The notes under the pieces: model-generated
The model's input: only the letters and a program-made list of their open reading frames with translations
Told to the model about the DNA's origin: nothing
Database searches by the model: none
NCBI GenBank assembly: GCA_030533325.1
Contig: JAUNJJ010000006.1
Coordinates: 1-64,000 of the forward strand
Length of the DNA: 64,000 nt
Source: Oscillospiraceae bacterium
GTDB lineage: Bacteria; Bacillota; Clostridia; Oscillospirales; Ruminococcaceae
Direction of reading: 5' to 3'
Made by a program: the position numbers and the translations under genes
Shown here: positions 51,993 to 61,123 of the stretch, in pieces
How the letters are laid out: every line of letters begins with the position of its first letter
Numbering within the stretch: position 1 is the stretch's first letter

Positions 51993-54431
51993 TTATTCGT
52001 TCTCTGCCATGACAGGAATAATTTTTTCTGCAGTGACCCCGCTGAATTTATTTCTGACAGCTACTTTTATAAAAAGTTCTCTGTCTTTATAATCCCCCTC
52101 CGGAATAATAAAGGCTATACTGGAATATTCAGTATGAGGATTAATATCAACTGCCTGGGAAAACAGAACAGCCCCTTCACTGTCTGTTATATCTGCTGAA
52201 ATCTGAGCAGTCATTATATTCATCGCACAGTTCGGAGCACGCGAAATGCCGAAACACAGCTTGTTAAGACATCCGGGACTTATTCTGAATGAAGCGGGAC
52301 ATCCGAGAACCGGTTCCTGATCCTTTCCGCCGTAAAAATACACGGCAAAGTCCGGATGCTGATGATATTCCGCCTCATAGTCCCTTCTGAAATTCTCTCT
52401 CTTTACACTGCTCTTTTCATATTTTTCAAGATAATCAAGAGCAATTTTCTTCTTCCGTTCATTTCCCTTTATTATACCCTCCGCATCAGTAAAACCTTCC
52501 GGAAATCTGCGGAAAAGTCCTGCTCCATAGTAATTTTCCTTATAAAAATTCTCAAAAATATAGTCACTCTGATTTACTCCGAAATTTTCACCGCCTATAT
52601 TCGGCCAGGAAAGAGTTACAAACGGAACAGCCTCATATTCATCAGGATGTCTGACAGCACAGTAATTAAAATATGTGCTCCATTCATCATATCCGAGAGT
52701 GACTATATCCGGATATTCATCTATAAGTTCACAGTACCACTTTCTGTTAATTACCTGCGGCTGATGTGAAGAGTACTGAAGCGTCGGATATCCACCTGCT
52801 TTAAGGAATTTCAGTGTTCTCATATGGCAGTAGTCGTATGAGAACAGTGATGTTATTCTGTACTTCCAGGTCGATATATCAGCAAAATAATATCCTCTGT
52901 ACTTTCCGTCCTTAAAAAATACATCTTCACTTACATAATCAAGAGGACGATAGTCATCATCTGACATGATAAATTCATCATCAAGAACTTCAAGTCTCAT
53001 TGCAAGACATCTGAGATAGAAGTTCCTTGTGGAATGATCTGCAGGAAGCGCATTTCCGGCAAGAATTTCATCATCGGTTACCACTGTAAGCTTCAGACGG
53101 CCCCTGTAGTTTTCTTTCATATATACCGCCATATCATCAGGACAGCACACAACAAGTTCCTCAATAAAAGGCATAAACTCTTCTACAAAAGGCAAAGTTG
53201 CAAGAAGAGGCGCAGGTCTTGCAGAGAGATATACTATCTGCTTAATCCTGCCGTGTTCTGTTTCTGCCGGTTTTCTGCTGCTGTTTACAAGAGAAATAAC
53301 ATTTTCCACTGTATCGCTCCAGAGCGGCGGTTTGTAATCTTCTGCGATCTGCTTTTTCTTTAATCTGTACTTTTCCTCAGAGTTGATATACTCCTCAATT
53401 ATATCAGCAAAAGCATCAGGATCATCAGGCGGAAAATACTCACAGAATTCCTTCCCTACCTCCCTCATAACCGGAATATCCGAACAGGCAACCGGCACGC
53501 CCTTAATCAAAGCTTCTATAGTCGGCAGTCCGTAACCTTCCGTATAGGAAGGGAAGGCTATCATAAAGGCCATACTGTAAAGTCTTGACAGAGTTGCATC
53601 ACTGACGTTTGAGAACATGTATATTCCTTTGTCAAACTTAGGGTTTGATTTTATCCTGTCTGTAAGCTCCTCCATCTGCCAGCCTGTTCTTCCGACAAAT
53701 ACGACATCCGTATCAAGTGCTGAAAGTCTCTTCTCATATGCCTCAACAATGAGTTTATGATTTTTACGGGGTTCGATTGTTCCGACAGTGAGGATAAATC
53801 TTCTTCCCTGAAGCTTTCGGATTATTTCCTCATCAGCCTCTTCACAATCAGATTTGTTTCCGACTGAAAAATCAGCACCGAGGTTAATTACACGCACAGG
53901 TTTCGGACGTATTCCCGTCTCTTCAAAAAGTTTCAGTACGTCCTGCTTTACAGCATTAGTATTTACTATTATGTCATCAGTATATGTCAGATGTGCTGTT
54001 ATAAACTCCATAAATTTCATAAGTGTCATCGACGCCATATACTGCGGATATCTTACTGGTATCAGATCATAGATCTGAGTAATTATTCTTATATTTTTAT
54101 TTTTAAGCTGCGGCAGAAGAAAACTTCTGTTCGGAAGTGTATGCCAGCAGCTGTTTATCTCAAGAAATACAGAATTTCTTTCAAACTCTTCCACTGTTAT
54201 CAGTCTGTCTGTATAACATGCTCTTTTATCCTCAGTCATATTTTCAAAGCATTTCACGAGTATTGTACTGTCAATTACTCTGTAAGCATGATCCGCAGGA
54301 TTATATGACAAAAGGATAAAATCAGTATTTTCTTTTTTCAGTCTTAATATTATTTCACTTACAACCCTTGATATCCCTGTAAACTGAGTCAGCATAGGTA
54401 TATTGGTTATATCAATATAAATCTTTTTCAT
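51993..54431 (-). CDS. Large glycosyltransferase: GT4 domain + Stealth-like/GT-A-like domain + C-terminal beta domain
   Basis: An 812-residue cytoplasmic protein with three parts. Residues 1-395 are a GT4 glycosyltransferase (FTGISRVVSEIILRLK, ILTVGTIEPRKNHKLIVEAYE, FPSYTEGYGLPTIEALIKGVP with the E-x7-E motif). Residues about 400-690 contain FIMSDDDYRPLDYVSEDVFFKDG and SSHQPQVINRKWYCELIDEYP, which loosely match the conserved regions of Stealth-type sugar-phosphate transferases or a GT-A fold. Residues about 700-812 form a beta-rich domain (FRISPGCLNKLCFGISRAPN ...) like the chain-end recognition domain of Wzt exporters. It may initiate, extend and cap or present the chain. Only the first assignment is firm. 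The start has a poor ribosome site (AGGGGCAGGG). Confidence 0.78.
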   Translation of the reverse strand: MKKIYIDITNIPMLTQFTGISRVVSEIILRLKKENTDFILLSYNPADHAYRVIDSTILVKCFENMTEDKRACYTDRLITVEEFERNSVFLEINSCWHTLPNRSFLLPQLKNKNIRIITQIYDLIPVRYPQYMASMTLMKFMEFITAHLTYTDDIIVNTNAVKQDVLKLFEETGIRPKPVRVINLGADFSVGNKSDCEEADEEIIRKLQGRRFILTVGTIEPRKNHKLIVEAYEKRLSALDTDVVFVGRTGWQMEELTDRIKSNPKFDKGIYMFSNVSDATLSRLYSMAFMIAFPSYTEGYGLPTIEALIKGVPVACSDIPVMREVGKEFCEYFPPDDPDAFADIIEEYINSEEKYRLKKKQIAEDYKPPLWSDTVENVISLVNSSRKPAETEHGRIKQIVYLSARPAPLLATLPFVEEFMPFIEELVVCCPDDMAVYMKENYRGRLKLTVVTDDEILAGNALPADHSTRNFYLRCLAMRLEVLDDEFIMSDDDYRPLDYVSEDVFFKDGKYRGYYFADISTWKYRITSLFSYDYCHMRTLKFLKAGGYPTLQYSSHQPQVINRKWYCELIDEYPDIVTLGYDEWSTYFNYCAVRHPDEYEAVPFVTLSWPNIGGENFGVNQSDYIFENFYKENYYGAGLFRRFPEGFTDAEGIIKGNERKKKIALDYLEKYEKSSVKRENFRRDYEAEYHQHPDFAVYFYGGKDQEPVLGCPASFRISPGCLNKLCFGISRAPNCAMNIMTAQISADITDSEGAVLFSQAVDINPHTEYSSIAFIIPEGDYKDRELFIKVAVRNKFSGVTAEKIIPVMAENE

Positions 54432-54499
54432 TAAGGATTGTCCCTGCCCCTCTGATTTAGCTTATACCCTTTTGTTGTCTTTCCCTATATTTTGTTTTT

Positions 54500-55948
54500 T
54501 TATGCAAACGGATTATATTTTATTCTTATCCCCCTGTTTATTCTGTCCTGAGAACTGCAGGCGTATGTTATCAGCTTTTCCATAAACGCTGTACGGCCTC
54601 CGGTCTTCTCTTCATTCTCCCAGAATTCATAGTCATTGTCTGAAGGAAGTATGCCGAAGAAGGTTATAAACGCCGTTTCGATAAATTCTCTCACTGAACA
54701 TCCGGAATTGACAAGCGCTGTTATATCTGTTGTTTCCGACAGTCTTTCTGCGTATGAGTGAAGTGCATTTCTGCTGAATTCCATATCTTTACCGGCATTT
54801 TTCATATTGTTTTCCGTTATGTCATAAATTTTGTCATACGAATCTTTGCCCTTCCCTTCTGAACGGGGCGGGAAGTCTTCCATAAACTTTCTGAGATATT
54901 TCTGAAAATCATCCTTTATCTTTTCATATCTGAAATCCTCAAGTCTTCTGCGCTGGGCTTCTGTAATCATGCTGCGCATTTCCCTGTTGTTTACAACCTC
55001 ATCTATTACCTTTGAAAGGAATACAGGATCCTTGCTGTCAACTACAACTCCGGCACCGCCTATAGTCTCCGGTACAGCACAGGCATTGTATGCAATAACC
55101 GGCACGTCAAATGTCATAGCCTCAAGAAGCGGCACACAGAATCCCTCATGTTCACTCATGCATAAAAATACATGGGCAGTTTTGTATATGGCAAGTATCT
55201 CAGCAAATGTGATATGTCCCGGGAATATAACGTCACTTACACCAATTTCATCTATATATGAGACAAGGTCCGGATAATACATACCGTTTACGTCGTGACT
55301 TCCGACAAGAATGAGTCTTGATGAAGGATTGACGTTTTCCTTATAATATGCAAATGCGCGGATAATATCCTCCTGTTTTTTGTTTGGTGCAATTCTTCCT
55401 ACAAATATGATATTTGTTATACCGTCAGAAAGTTTCTGAACCATGTCCGGGTCAGGTTCCTGTTTATAGTCATCAAAAGGAACTATAACCGGAATAACAT
55501 CTATCCGTGATTCATTATACCCCATCTTTATCATATCGCTTTTATTAAATTCAGAGTCAGCAATATATGAATCAAATTTTCCCTTCATATGACCCTTCAT
55601 GTCCTCAAGACCGATGCGGCAGTTCTCAGAAGATGATATATTGTCAATTCCGAAGAATTCATACGGGGTTATGTTATGATACACCATAATCTTACGGCAG
55701 TTAAGTTCCGTAACCATGTGATTTACAGGTGAACCGTTTCCCATATGGTAGATTACAATATCATCTTCATTTACCTTCGGCATATTATCCAGAAGATATG
55801 CCCCCGGCTCAGTAACCTTTGCAGCTATTCCGGCAGCATAGATCTCCGTTTCAATTCCCATATCCTCAATAACATGTTTCTTTGCTACTACGTCGTTTCC
55901 GATTGCATCCCCGAAGTTCAGTGATGCAACAACCTGATAGATTTTCAC
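54500..55948 (-). CDS. GT4 glycosyltransferase with DUF4214-like C-terminal extension
   Basis: A 482-residue cytoplasmic glycosyltransferase, GT-B fold. Key blocks: VASLNFGDAIGNDVVAKK near the N-terminus, NIIFVGRIAPNKKQEDIIRAF and MSEHEGFCVPLLEAMTFDVP (E-x7-E). After about residue 385 there is an extra helical part whose end (REFIETAFITFFGILPSDND, then YEFWENEEKTGGR) resembles a DUF4214 unit, the repeat that dominates the secreted protein three genes earlier in the operon. The start overlaps the previous gene by four bases, indicating translational coupling. Donor and acceptor sugars cannot be read; D-rhamnose or mannose are likely from the operon. Confidence 0.88.
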   Translation of the reverse strand: MKIYQVVASLNFGDAIGNDVVAKKHVIEDMGIETEIYAAGIAAKVTEPGAYLLDNMPKVNEDDIVIYHMGNGSPVNHMVTELNCRKIMVYHNITPYEFFGIDNISSSENCRIGLEDMKGHMKGKFDSYIADSEFNKSDMIKMGYNESRIDVIPVIVPFDDYKQEPDPDMVQKLSDGITNIIFVGRIAPNKKQEDIIRAFAYYKENVNPSSRLILVGSHDVNGMYYPDLVSYIDEIGVSDVIFPGHITFAEILAIYKTAHVFLCMSEHEGFCVPLLEAMTFDVPVIAYNACAVPETIGGAGVVVDSKDPVFLSKVIDEVVNNREMRSMITEAQRRRLEDFRYEKIKDDFQKYLRKFMEDFPPRSEGKGKDSYDKIYDITENNMKNAGKDMEFSRNALHSYAERLSETTDITALVNSGCSVREFIETAFITFFGILPSDNDYEFWENEEKTGGRTAFMEKLITYACSSQDRINRGIRIKYNPFA

Positions 55949-56466
55949 TTGTTATCTCCTCCTGATATGAGATTTTCCAGTTTTCCGGACAGTTCGTTTA
56001 TGCGTTCATTCAGGGCGATAATTTCCTTCTGCTGCATTTCAATACGTCCCGAAAGTTCCATCTCCTTTTTCTGAAACTGCATCTTAAAAAGTTCTTCTCT
56101 GTTAACATAGCTTCTTATATGAAGTGCTATTCTTGAAACTGACATATTTACGGCATTCTGAGCTGCTACAACGGGCAGAAACAGAAAAGCACATATCTTT
56201 CTTATTATTCTCTTGAAGAAAAATACAACCGGAGCAATACCCTGCTTGTATGATGTAAGCTCCTGATAGTATGAAACCTGATTTGATGCGGCAAGTACCG
56301 AAATATCATTTAAAAATGATCTTCTGTCAAAGTTTGTCTCAGCCGCACCGTATTTTTTGTCCCAGAACTCATTGAATGTTATTAAATCACAGGTCTCTCC
56401 TGACTTTGAAGTTTCCTCATACGCCTTATCAAGAAACCGCTGAATATCAGCATTGTTTTTTTCCAT
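55945..56466 (-). CDS. Hypothetical protein with amphipathic helix and coiled coil
   Basis: A 173-residue protein I do not recognise. The N-terminal half is helical and polar. A hydrophobic/basic stretch (PVVFFFKRIIRKICAFLFLP, about residues 79-98) could lie on the membrane. The last about 45 residues are a predicted coiled coil (KKEMELSGRIEMQQKEIIAL, NERINELSGKLENL). Such proteins occur in polysaccharide loci as scaffolds or chain-length rulers that position glycosyltransferases; here it is coupled to the following GT4 gene (four-base overlap), which fits that idea but does not prove it. Confidence 0.72.
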   Translation of the reverse strand: MEKNNADIQRFLDKAYEETSKSGETCDLITFNEFWDKKYGAAETNFDRRSFLNDISVLAASNQVSYYQELTSYKQGIAPVVFFFKRIIRKICAFLFLPVVAAQNAVNMSVSRIALHIRSYVNREELFKMQFQKKEMELSGRIEMQQKEIIALNERINELSGKLENLISGGDNK

Positions 56467-56524
56467 AAATCAATAAAACCTCTCTGAACTATACTTAGAT
56501 ATATTATTTACAGATTATAAAAAT

Positions 56525-59500
56525 TTAATTCTCTTCAGCACATATCATAAAACATTTTGCCTGTTTCAGAACGCTGTCGAGTCTGTATTCAAATCTGCAC
56601 AATGAAGAATTGTTCGGATCATTTACAGTGATATATCCGTCATCCGTCACACCCGTAAGAACTATGTAATGGCCTCCGCTTGTAAAATATCCCTTTCTGA
56701 CAAGGGCTATAACCGGTATACCGTTCTTAAGTGCATCAGTTACCTTTTCTGCAGAAGGTTCAGTCCAGTAACTATTCAGACCTGCAAGTCCGAGAAATTC
56801 TGAAACGGTACTCTCTTCAAGTCCGTATCCAAAATACTGATTGTTTCTGTAAGCCCATTCAAAAAGCATCTCCGGATCATACTGTGTTTTTCCGGTAAGG
56901 TATCTTATAACCATAGATGCACTGACTGCACCACAGCCTGAACTGTTAACTGTTTTCTTTTCTCCGCCGATTGTGCATATCACTTTGTTGTAAAGGAACT
57001 GGAAGTCAACCGGAATGTCCATCCTGACTGCACTTCCGGAGTCTCTTCTTACATTTGCATTCTTAAATTCTGTTCCCCAGTCAGTTCCGTTGGAAGGAAA
57101 GACCAGTCCGTCGGCAACGTAAAAATTCTTTCCGCCGATATTATACCAGCCGTTTCCGAAATAGCCCTGGCTGTCAAAATAATATGTATTTCCGTCAATA
57201 TTCTTTAACTCACTGCATACCTTTTTTCCGCTCTGATAGTAAAAAGTTCCGTCCGGTTCTTTCTGCCAGCCGTTAAGCATAACTTCTCCGCCTGAAATAC
57301 CGAAACTTTCACACATAGATTTAAATTCATCTGAATCCGCAAGTCTGCTGAGTATCCATGACCTTGTGTAACCTTCCCCCAGCATGGAGAGACTGTGTGA
57401 GACTTCTTCGTCAGAAGGCTGGCGGCTGCAGAATGCCTCATATGCAATTCTGATAAATTCCTCATCTGAATATTCATGATTCAGGAATTCAGTGCTCTCA
57501 GTAAAAAGACGTATTTCATCTGCAGGTGTACTCTTTCCGTTGTTTATTCTTGCAATCCAGAACTTCCAGCCGTTTTCATCAGGTTCTCTGCCAAGGATTG
57601 TATTGTATAGATGTCTGACATACTCTGAAGCGTTATTCTGCTGAATTTCCTTTGCATTGTAAAGCGGCATGCTCAGAAGATAAGGTATGACATTTCTGTG
57701 TCTTTCACATATGCCTGAAAGCTGAGAAAGCGGAAGCGGAGAATCACCTGAACCTATCTCAAGAGTTGCTGCTCTTAAACCCTTTCCTGAAACCCAGTTG
57801 CTGCATCCGCCGCCCCTGTCATCACTGTTTATAAGATAATAGCCTGTGAGTGAACCAAGATCAGAAGCCATTTTATTACATACACTTCTGAATTCTCCGC
57901 TCTGATAATATGCCCAGTAAACACACGAGCCTGATGAATGATAGCTCACAACAGCCTGAACGTCATTAAGTGATTCAACAAGTCCTGTCAGCGCCTTCAC
58001 TTCATTTTCCGAAGCTGCCGAAGGTCCTGCATATCCCGAGCAGCTTGGTCTTTTTATCTCATTCTGTCCTGCCCAGTCAGAGTCAAAGTTTCTGTTAAGG
58101 TCCACTCCCAGCGCGTTGCACTTCCATGATCTGAGGTATGACTCAAAACTGCGGGATGTAACGCCTTCTCTCAGGTCCTGATTGTATATATTTCTTATAC
58201 GCGCCTGAATTGAAGGATTCTTTATTCCGTTTATACCATACTGTGAAAGAGTTATTCCGTCAGGATTAAGCATAGGAATAATATGTATACAGTAACTGTC
58301 AAGCAGATTATTATAGGAGTTTCCGTCATAGGAACCGCTCCAGTAATTCTTAAGAAATCTCTCGGCGTTTGCCATAAGGACCTGACTTGTCATATACTCT
58401 CTTGCATGGCAGCCTGCCTGAATGACAATCTGTCTGCCGGCATCAGGAGAACCTATCATCATATCATAAATCTGACGTCCGTCAGCTGTCGCACCGATAA
58501 CGCTGATATTCACAAGAGAAGGATACTGCTGCTGAAGACCTGTAATATCTTCAACCATGCTGTTATATGAATAGAGGGCATTTGATGTGTCAACAAATGT
58601 TTTAAGATCACTCCAGTCTGTCCGGAGTGAACCCTCATTGTCAAAAAAGCAGTGAATTCCTCCAATCATCTGATTTCCGGTCAGCATAAGACCGGTCTCA
58701 GGACTGATATAGCACTTGAACCCTCCGTCGTTTCTTGACCATCCGCCAACCTTTATCTCACCGCGTTCGATTCCGAAGTCAGCACACATACGGGTAAACT
58801 CTTCGGAAAGTCCGAATTTTCTTAAAACAGATTCACGGGTATGTCCCTTTCCAAGTGTTTCAGATACAAATTCACTTACTTCTGTATCATTTGCTTCTGT
58901 GTTTCTGAGAAGACTGAAAAGCATTCTGACATATTCTTCGTCAGAAGAATTATGGGACTTATATTCTGAACTGAAAACAATCGACTTTACAACATCAGAT
59001 GCTGTCATTTTTCCGGAATTAATGTGCCCGGTCCACGTATTAAGCCCGTTTACATCGGCTCTCCTGCCAAGACAGATATTGTATATTCTCTGGACAAATT
59101 CTGTTACACCGGCATTCATATCCCTGTTTTCATTTACAGTGATAACTCCGCTGTTTATTCCCCAGAGGCTGCATTTGTTTCTGAATTCATCAGACATTAC
59201 AAATCCCCTGAGTATAAATCTGCTGCTCATACCGTATCTCAGATATCTGCTCCAGTGTTCAAGTCCTGACTCTGGAACTTCGTCTCTTACAAGAACTGTT
59301 GTGTACATATCAGAAACATATTCCCTTATGCCTTCTTCATCGGAAGAGTAGGTTTTCTTTGTAAAATAGTCTTCCAGAAGCTCTGCTGCAGTTATATTTT
59401 TGTCCTGAAGAGTCCAGACAAGCATTTCCTGCTCGTATTCACCTCCAGTAAGGAAACCGGCAAATTTTTTTAAATCATCATGCACATATCTGCCGCTTCG

Positions 59501-60181
59501 CTCAATGCCATATCTGCTGCACAGTTCCATAAAATCGCTGCTGCTCTCAAGTACTCTCTGAATCTCAGCTCTTGAATACCCGGCAGCCAGTCTTCCTGTC
59601 ATCTGCGCAGCAGCCTCATCATTGTACTCACTGTCAGTCATAAGTGTCCAGATCATCTGAACGAATTCTTCATCTGTTTTTTCCTTTTTATTATACTCAT
59701 TACTTGAAACAATACATCTTACAACATCTGCTGCTGTCATTCTCTCTGAATCAAGATGGCCCTTCCATGTTGCAAGACCGCCTTCGTCTGCCTCTCTTTC
59801 AAGGGCAATACGATAGATTCGCTTTATAAACTCCTCTTCAGTAAATTTCTCTTCTTCGGAAGGAGGAGTTTCAACCTCACCTTCATCTGTATTTTCGTCA
59901 TTTACAGATTCATCATTGTTTTCAGGTTCAGACTCTTCAGTACTTTCAGTACTTTCACCAGGCTGTTTAGCAGGCTCTGTCTGAACTGTCTCCTCTGAAC
60001 TGTTCCCGGTTTCATCAGAACCCCCGTTTTGTTCTTCAGAAACCTCACTTTTTTCTTCAGATACAGCCTCTGTCTGTGAAACTTCAGTTTCAGCAGAACT
60101 GTCGTTTTCCGCTGCAAACACTGCATTTCCGTATGAAGCTGTTATAAGCAGTGCTGTAATAAATGCTATCGTTTTTTTCAT
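56525..60181 (-). CDS. Secreted multidomain protein: DUF4214-like repeats, M14 carboxypeptidase, cell-wall-type repeats, C39-like peptidase
   Basis: A 1218-residue exported protein. Signal peptide 1-23; acidic Glu/Ser/Thr linker to about 112; several DUF4214-like helical units about 116-500 (FIKRIYRIALEREADEGGLA, FVQRIYNICLGRRADVNGL, each with W.G.. and a SSNEY/SSEY end). Then a zinc carboxypeptidase M14 domain about 535-855 (His592 and Glu595 in CHARE, His in VSYHSSG, catalytic Glu808 in TLEIGSG). Another DUF4214-like block about 865-985, short choline-binding-like repeats (GWQKEPDGTFYYQSGKKV, GNTYYFDSQGYFGNGWY) about 985-1050, and a C39-like cysteine peptidase about 1065-1218 (Cys1083 in SSGCGAVSAS, His1171 in GGHYIVLTGV, Asp1188 in VNDPN). 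Start overlaps the rmd stop by four bases. It may trim a glycosylated or wall-bound surface protein. I know no named family with this architecture. Confidence 0.88.
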   Translation of the reverse strand: MKKTIAFITALLITASYGNAVFAAENDSSAETEVSQTEAVSEEKSEVSEEQNGGSDETGNSSEETVQTEPAKQPGESTESTEESEPENNDESVNDENTDEGEVETPPSEEEKFTEEEFIKRIYRIALEREADEGGLATWKGHLDSERMTAADVVRCIVSSNEYNKKEKTDEEFVQMIWTLMTDSEYNDEAAAQMTGRLAAGYSRAEIQRVLESSSDFMELCSRYGIERSGRYVHDDLKKFAGFLTGGEYEQEMLVWTLQDKNITAAELLEDYFTKKTYSSDEEGIREYVSDMYTTVLVRDEVPESGLEHWSRYLRYGMSSRFILRGFVMSDEFRNKCSLWGINSGVITVNENRDMNAGVTEFVQRIYNICLGRRADVNGLNTWTGHINSGKMTASDVVKSIVFSSEYKSHNSSDEEYVRMLFSLLRNTEANDTEVSEFVSETLGKGHTRESVLRKFGLSEEFTRMCADFGIERGEIKVGGWSRNDGGFKCYISPETGLMLTGNQMIGGIHCFFDNEGSLRTDWSDLKTFVDTSNALYSYNSMVEDITGLQQQYPSLVNISVIGATADGRQIYDMMIGSPDAGRQIVIQAGCHAREYMTSQVLMANAERFLKNYWSGSYDGNSYNNLLDSYCIHIIPMLNPDGITLSQYGINGIKNPSIQARIRNIYNQDLREGVTSRSFESYLRSWKCNALGVDLNRNFDSDWAGQNEIKRPSCSGYAGPSAASENEVKALTGLVESLNDVQAVVSYHSSGSCVYWAYYQSGEFRSVCNKMASDLGSLTGYYLINSDDRGGGCSNWVSGKGLRAATLEIGSGDSPLPLSQLSGICERHRNVIPYLLSMPLYNAKEIQQNNASEYVRHLYNTILGREPDENGWKFWIARINNGKSTPADEIRLFTESTEFLNHEYSDEEFIRIAYEAFCSRQPSDEEVSHSLSMLGEGYTRSWILSRLADSDEFKSMCESFGISGGEVMLNGWQKEPDGTFYYQSGKKVCSELKNIDGNTYYFDSQGYFGNGWYNIGGKNFYVADGLVFPSNGTDWGTEFKNANVRRDSGSAVRMDIPVDFQFLYNKVICTIGGEKKTVNSSGCGAVSASMVIRYLTGKTQYDPEMLFEWAYRNNQYFGYGLEESTVSEFLGLAGLNSYWTEPSAEKVTDALKNGIPVIALVRKGYFTSGGHYIVLTGVTDDGYITVNDPNNSSLCRFEYRLDSVLKQAKCFMICAEEN

Positions 60182-61122
60182 GATTTCTCCTTTAGTCTCC
60201 AGTATTCCATAATATCGTCTATTGTTCTGTCAATCGGTATCTGAGGACACCATCCGGTGTCTTCCTTTATTCTTGTTATATCAGCTGCAATGGAAGGTAC
60301 ATCACTTGGTCTCATTCGTGAGCTGTCCTGTACAACTTCTATACTTACCGATGATTTTTTCAGGATTCTGTCAAGCATGCTGCGTATGCTTTCCGCTCTG
60401 CCGCTGCCAACATTATACGTCTGTCCCGGTTTTCCGTCCTTCATAAGAGCAGAATATGCTCTTACAATATCACGCACATCGGTAAAGTCACGTTCAGCCT
60501 CAAGATTACCGACACTCAGAACCGGTTCCTTCTTTCCGAGTTCAGCCATAACAACCTGTCTGCAGAAGTCTGCAATAACAAATACATCCGACTGTCCCGG
60601 TCCGATATGGTTAAAGGCACGGACCATGATTACATTCATTCCGTATGCTCTGGCATATATCTCTCCGAGCATTCCCTGACACGCCTTTGTAGCAGCATAA
60701 ATATTTCCGGCCCGAAGAAGGGTATCTTCCTTTACCGGTATCTCCTCCGGCTTAAGATAACCGTACTCTTCACCTGAACCTACAAGAAGAACTTCAGGAG
60801 AGTAACCTGAATTTCTTACAGCTTCAAGAACGTTGATTGTTCCCTTTATGTTTATATCAGCGGTAAGCTGAGGTTTGTCCCATGACAGCTTTACCGAACT
60901 CTGTGCTGCCAGATGGTAAATCTGATCCGGCTTTATTTTTCCAAGAAGTTCAGCAACAGCCTCTGCATCAAGAATATCAAGATTATATATTTCAGCATCC
61001 GGAGTTTCAAGGCTCTCGTGTGCAAGCTTTGTCGCATACACGCTGAAACCACATTCACAGGCAAGATGCCTTATAAGATGTCCGCCTACAAATCCGGCTG
61101 CACCGATAACAAGTGCTTTCAT
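60178..61122 (-). CDS. rmd: GDP-6-deoxy-4-keto-D-mannose reductase
   Basis: Short-chain dehydrogenase-type sugar-nucleotide reductase that makes GDP-D-rhamnose from GDP-4-keto-6-deoxymannose. The 314-residue protein has the NAD(P) loop VIGAAGFVGGHLIRHL, the catalytic YAATK (Y-x3-K), HLAAQSSV, FNHIGPGQ and RDFTDVRD. The Rmd assignment rests on these plus the presence of gmd in the same operon; a GDP-4-keto-6-deoxymannose epimerase/reductase (fucose route) or another GDP-sugar reductase is less likely. ATG 61122 follows the upstream stop by one base, with GGCGGG eight bases ahead; an ORF from 61146 lies inside the upstream gene. Confidence 0.85.
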   Translation of the reverse strand: MKALVIGAAGFVGGHLIRHLACECGFSVYATKLAHESLETPDAEIYNLDILDAEAVAELLGKIKPDQIYHLAAQSSVKLSWDKPQLTADINIKGTINVLEAVRNSGYSPEVLLVGSGEEYGYLKPEEIPVKEDTLLRAGNIYAATKACQGMLGEIYARAYGMNVIMVRAFNHIGPGQSDVFVIADFCRQVVMAELGKKEPVLSVGNLEAERDFTDVRDIVRAYSALMKDGKPGQTYNVGSGRAESIRSMLDRILKKSSVSIEVVQDSSRMRPSDVPSIAADITRIKEDTGWCPQIPIDRTIDDIMEYWRLKEKS

Positions 61123-61123
61123 T

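Noticed and set aside
58716..59351. A 211-codon plus-strand frame inside the M14/C39 gene
   Set aside because: Antisense to DUF4214-like repeats with no ribosome site; the minus frame has clear domains.
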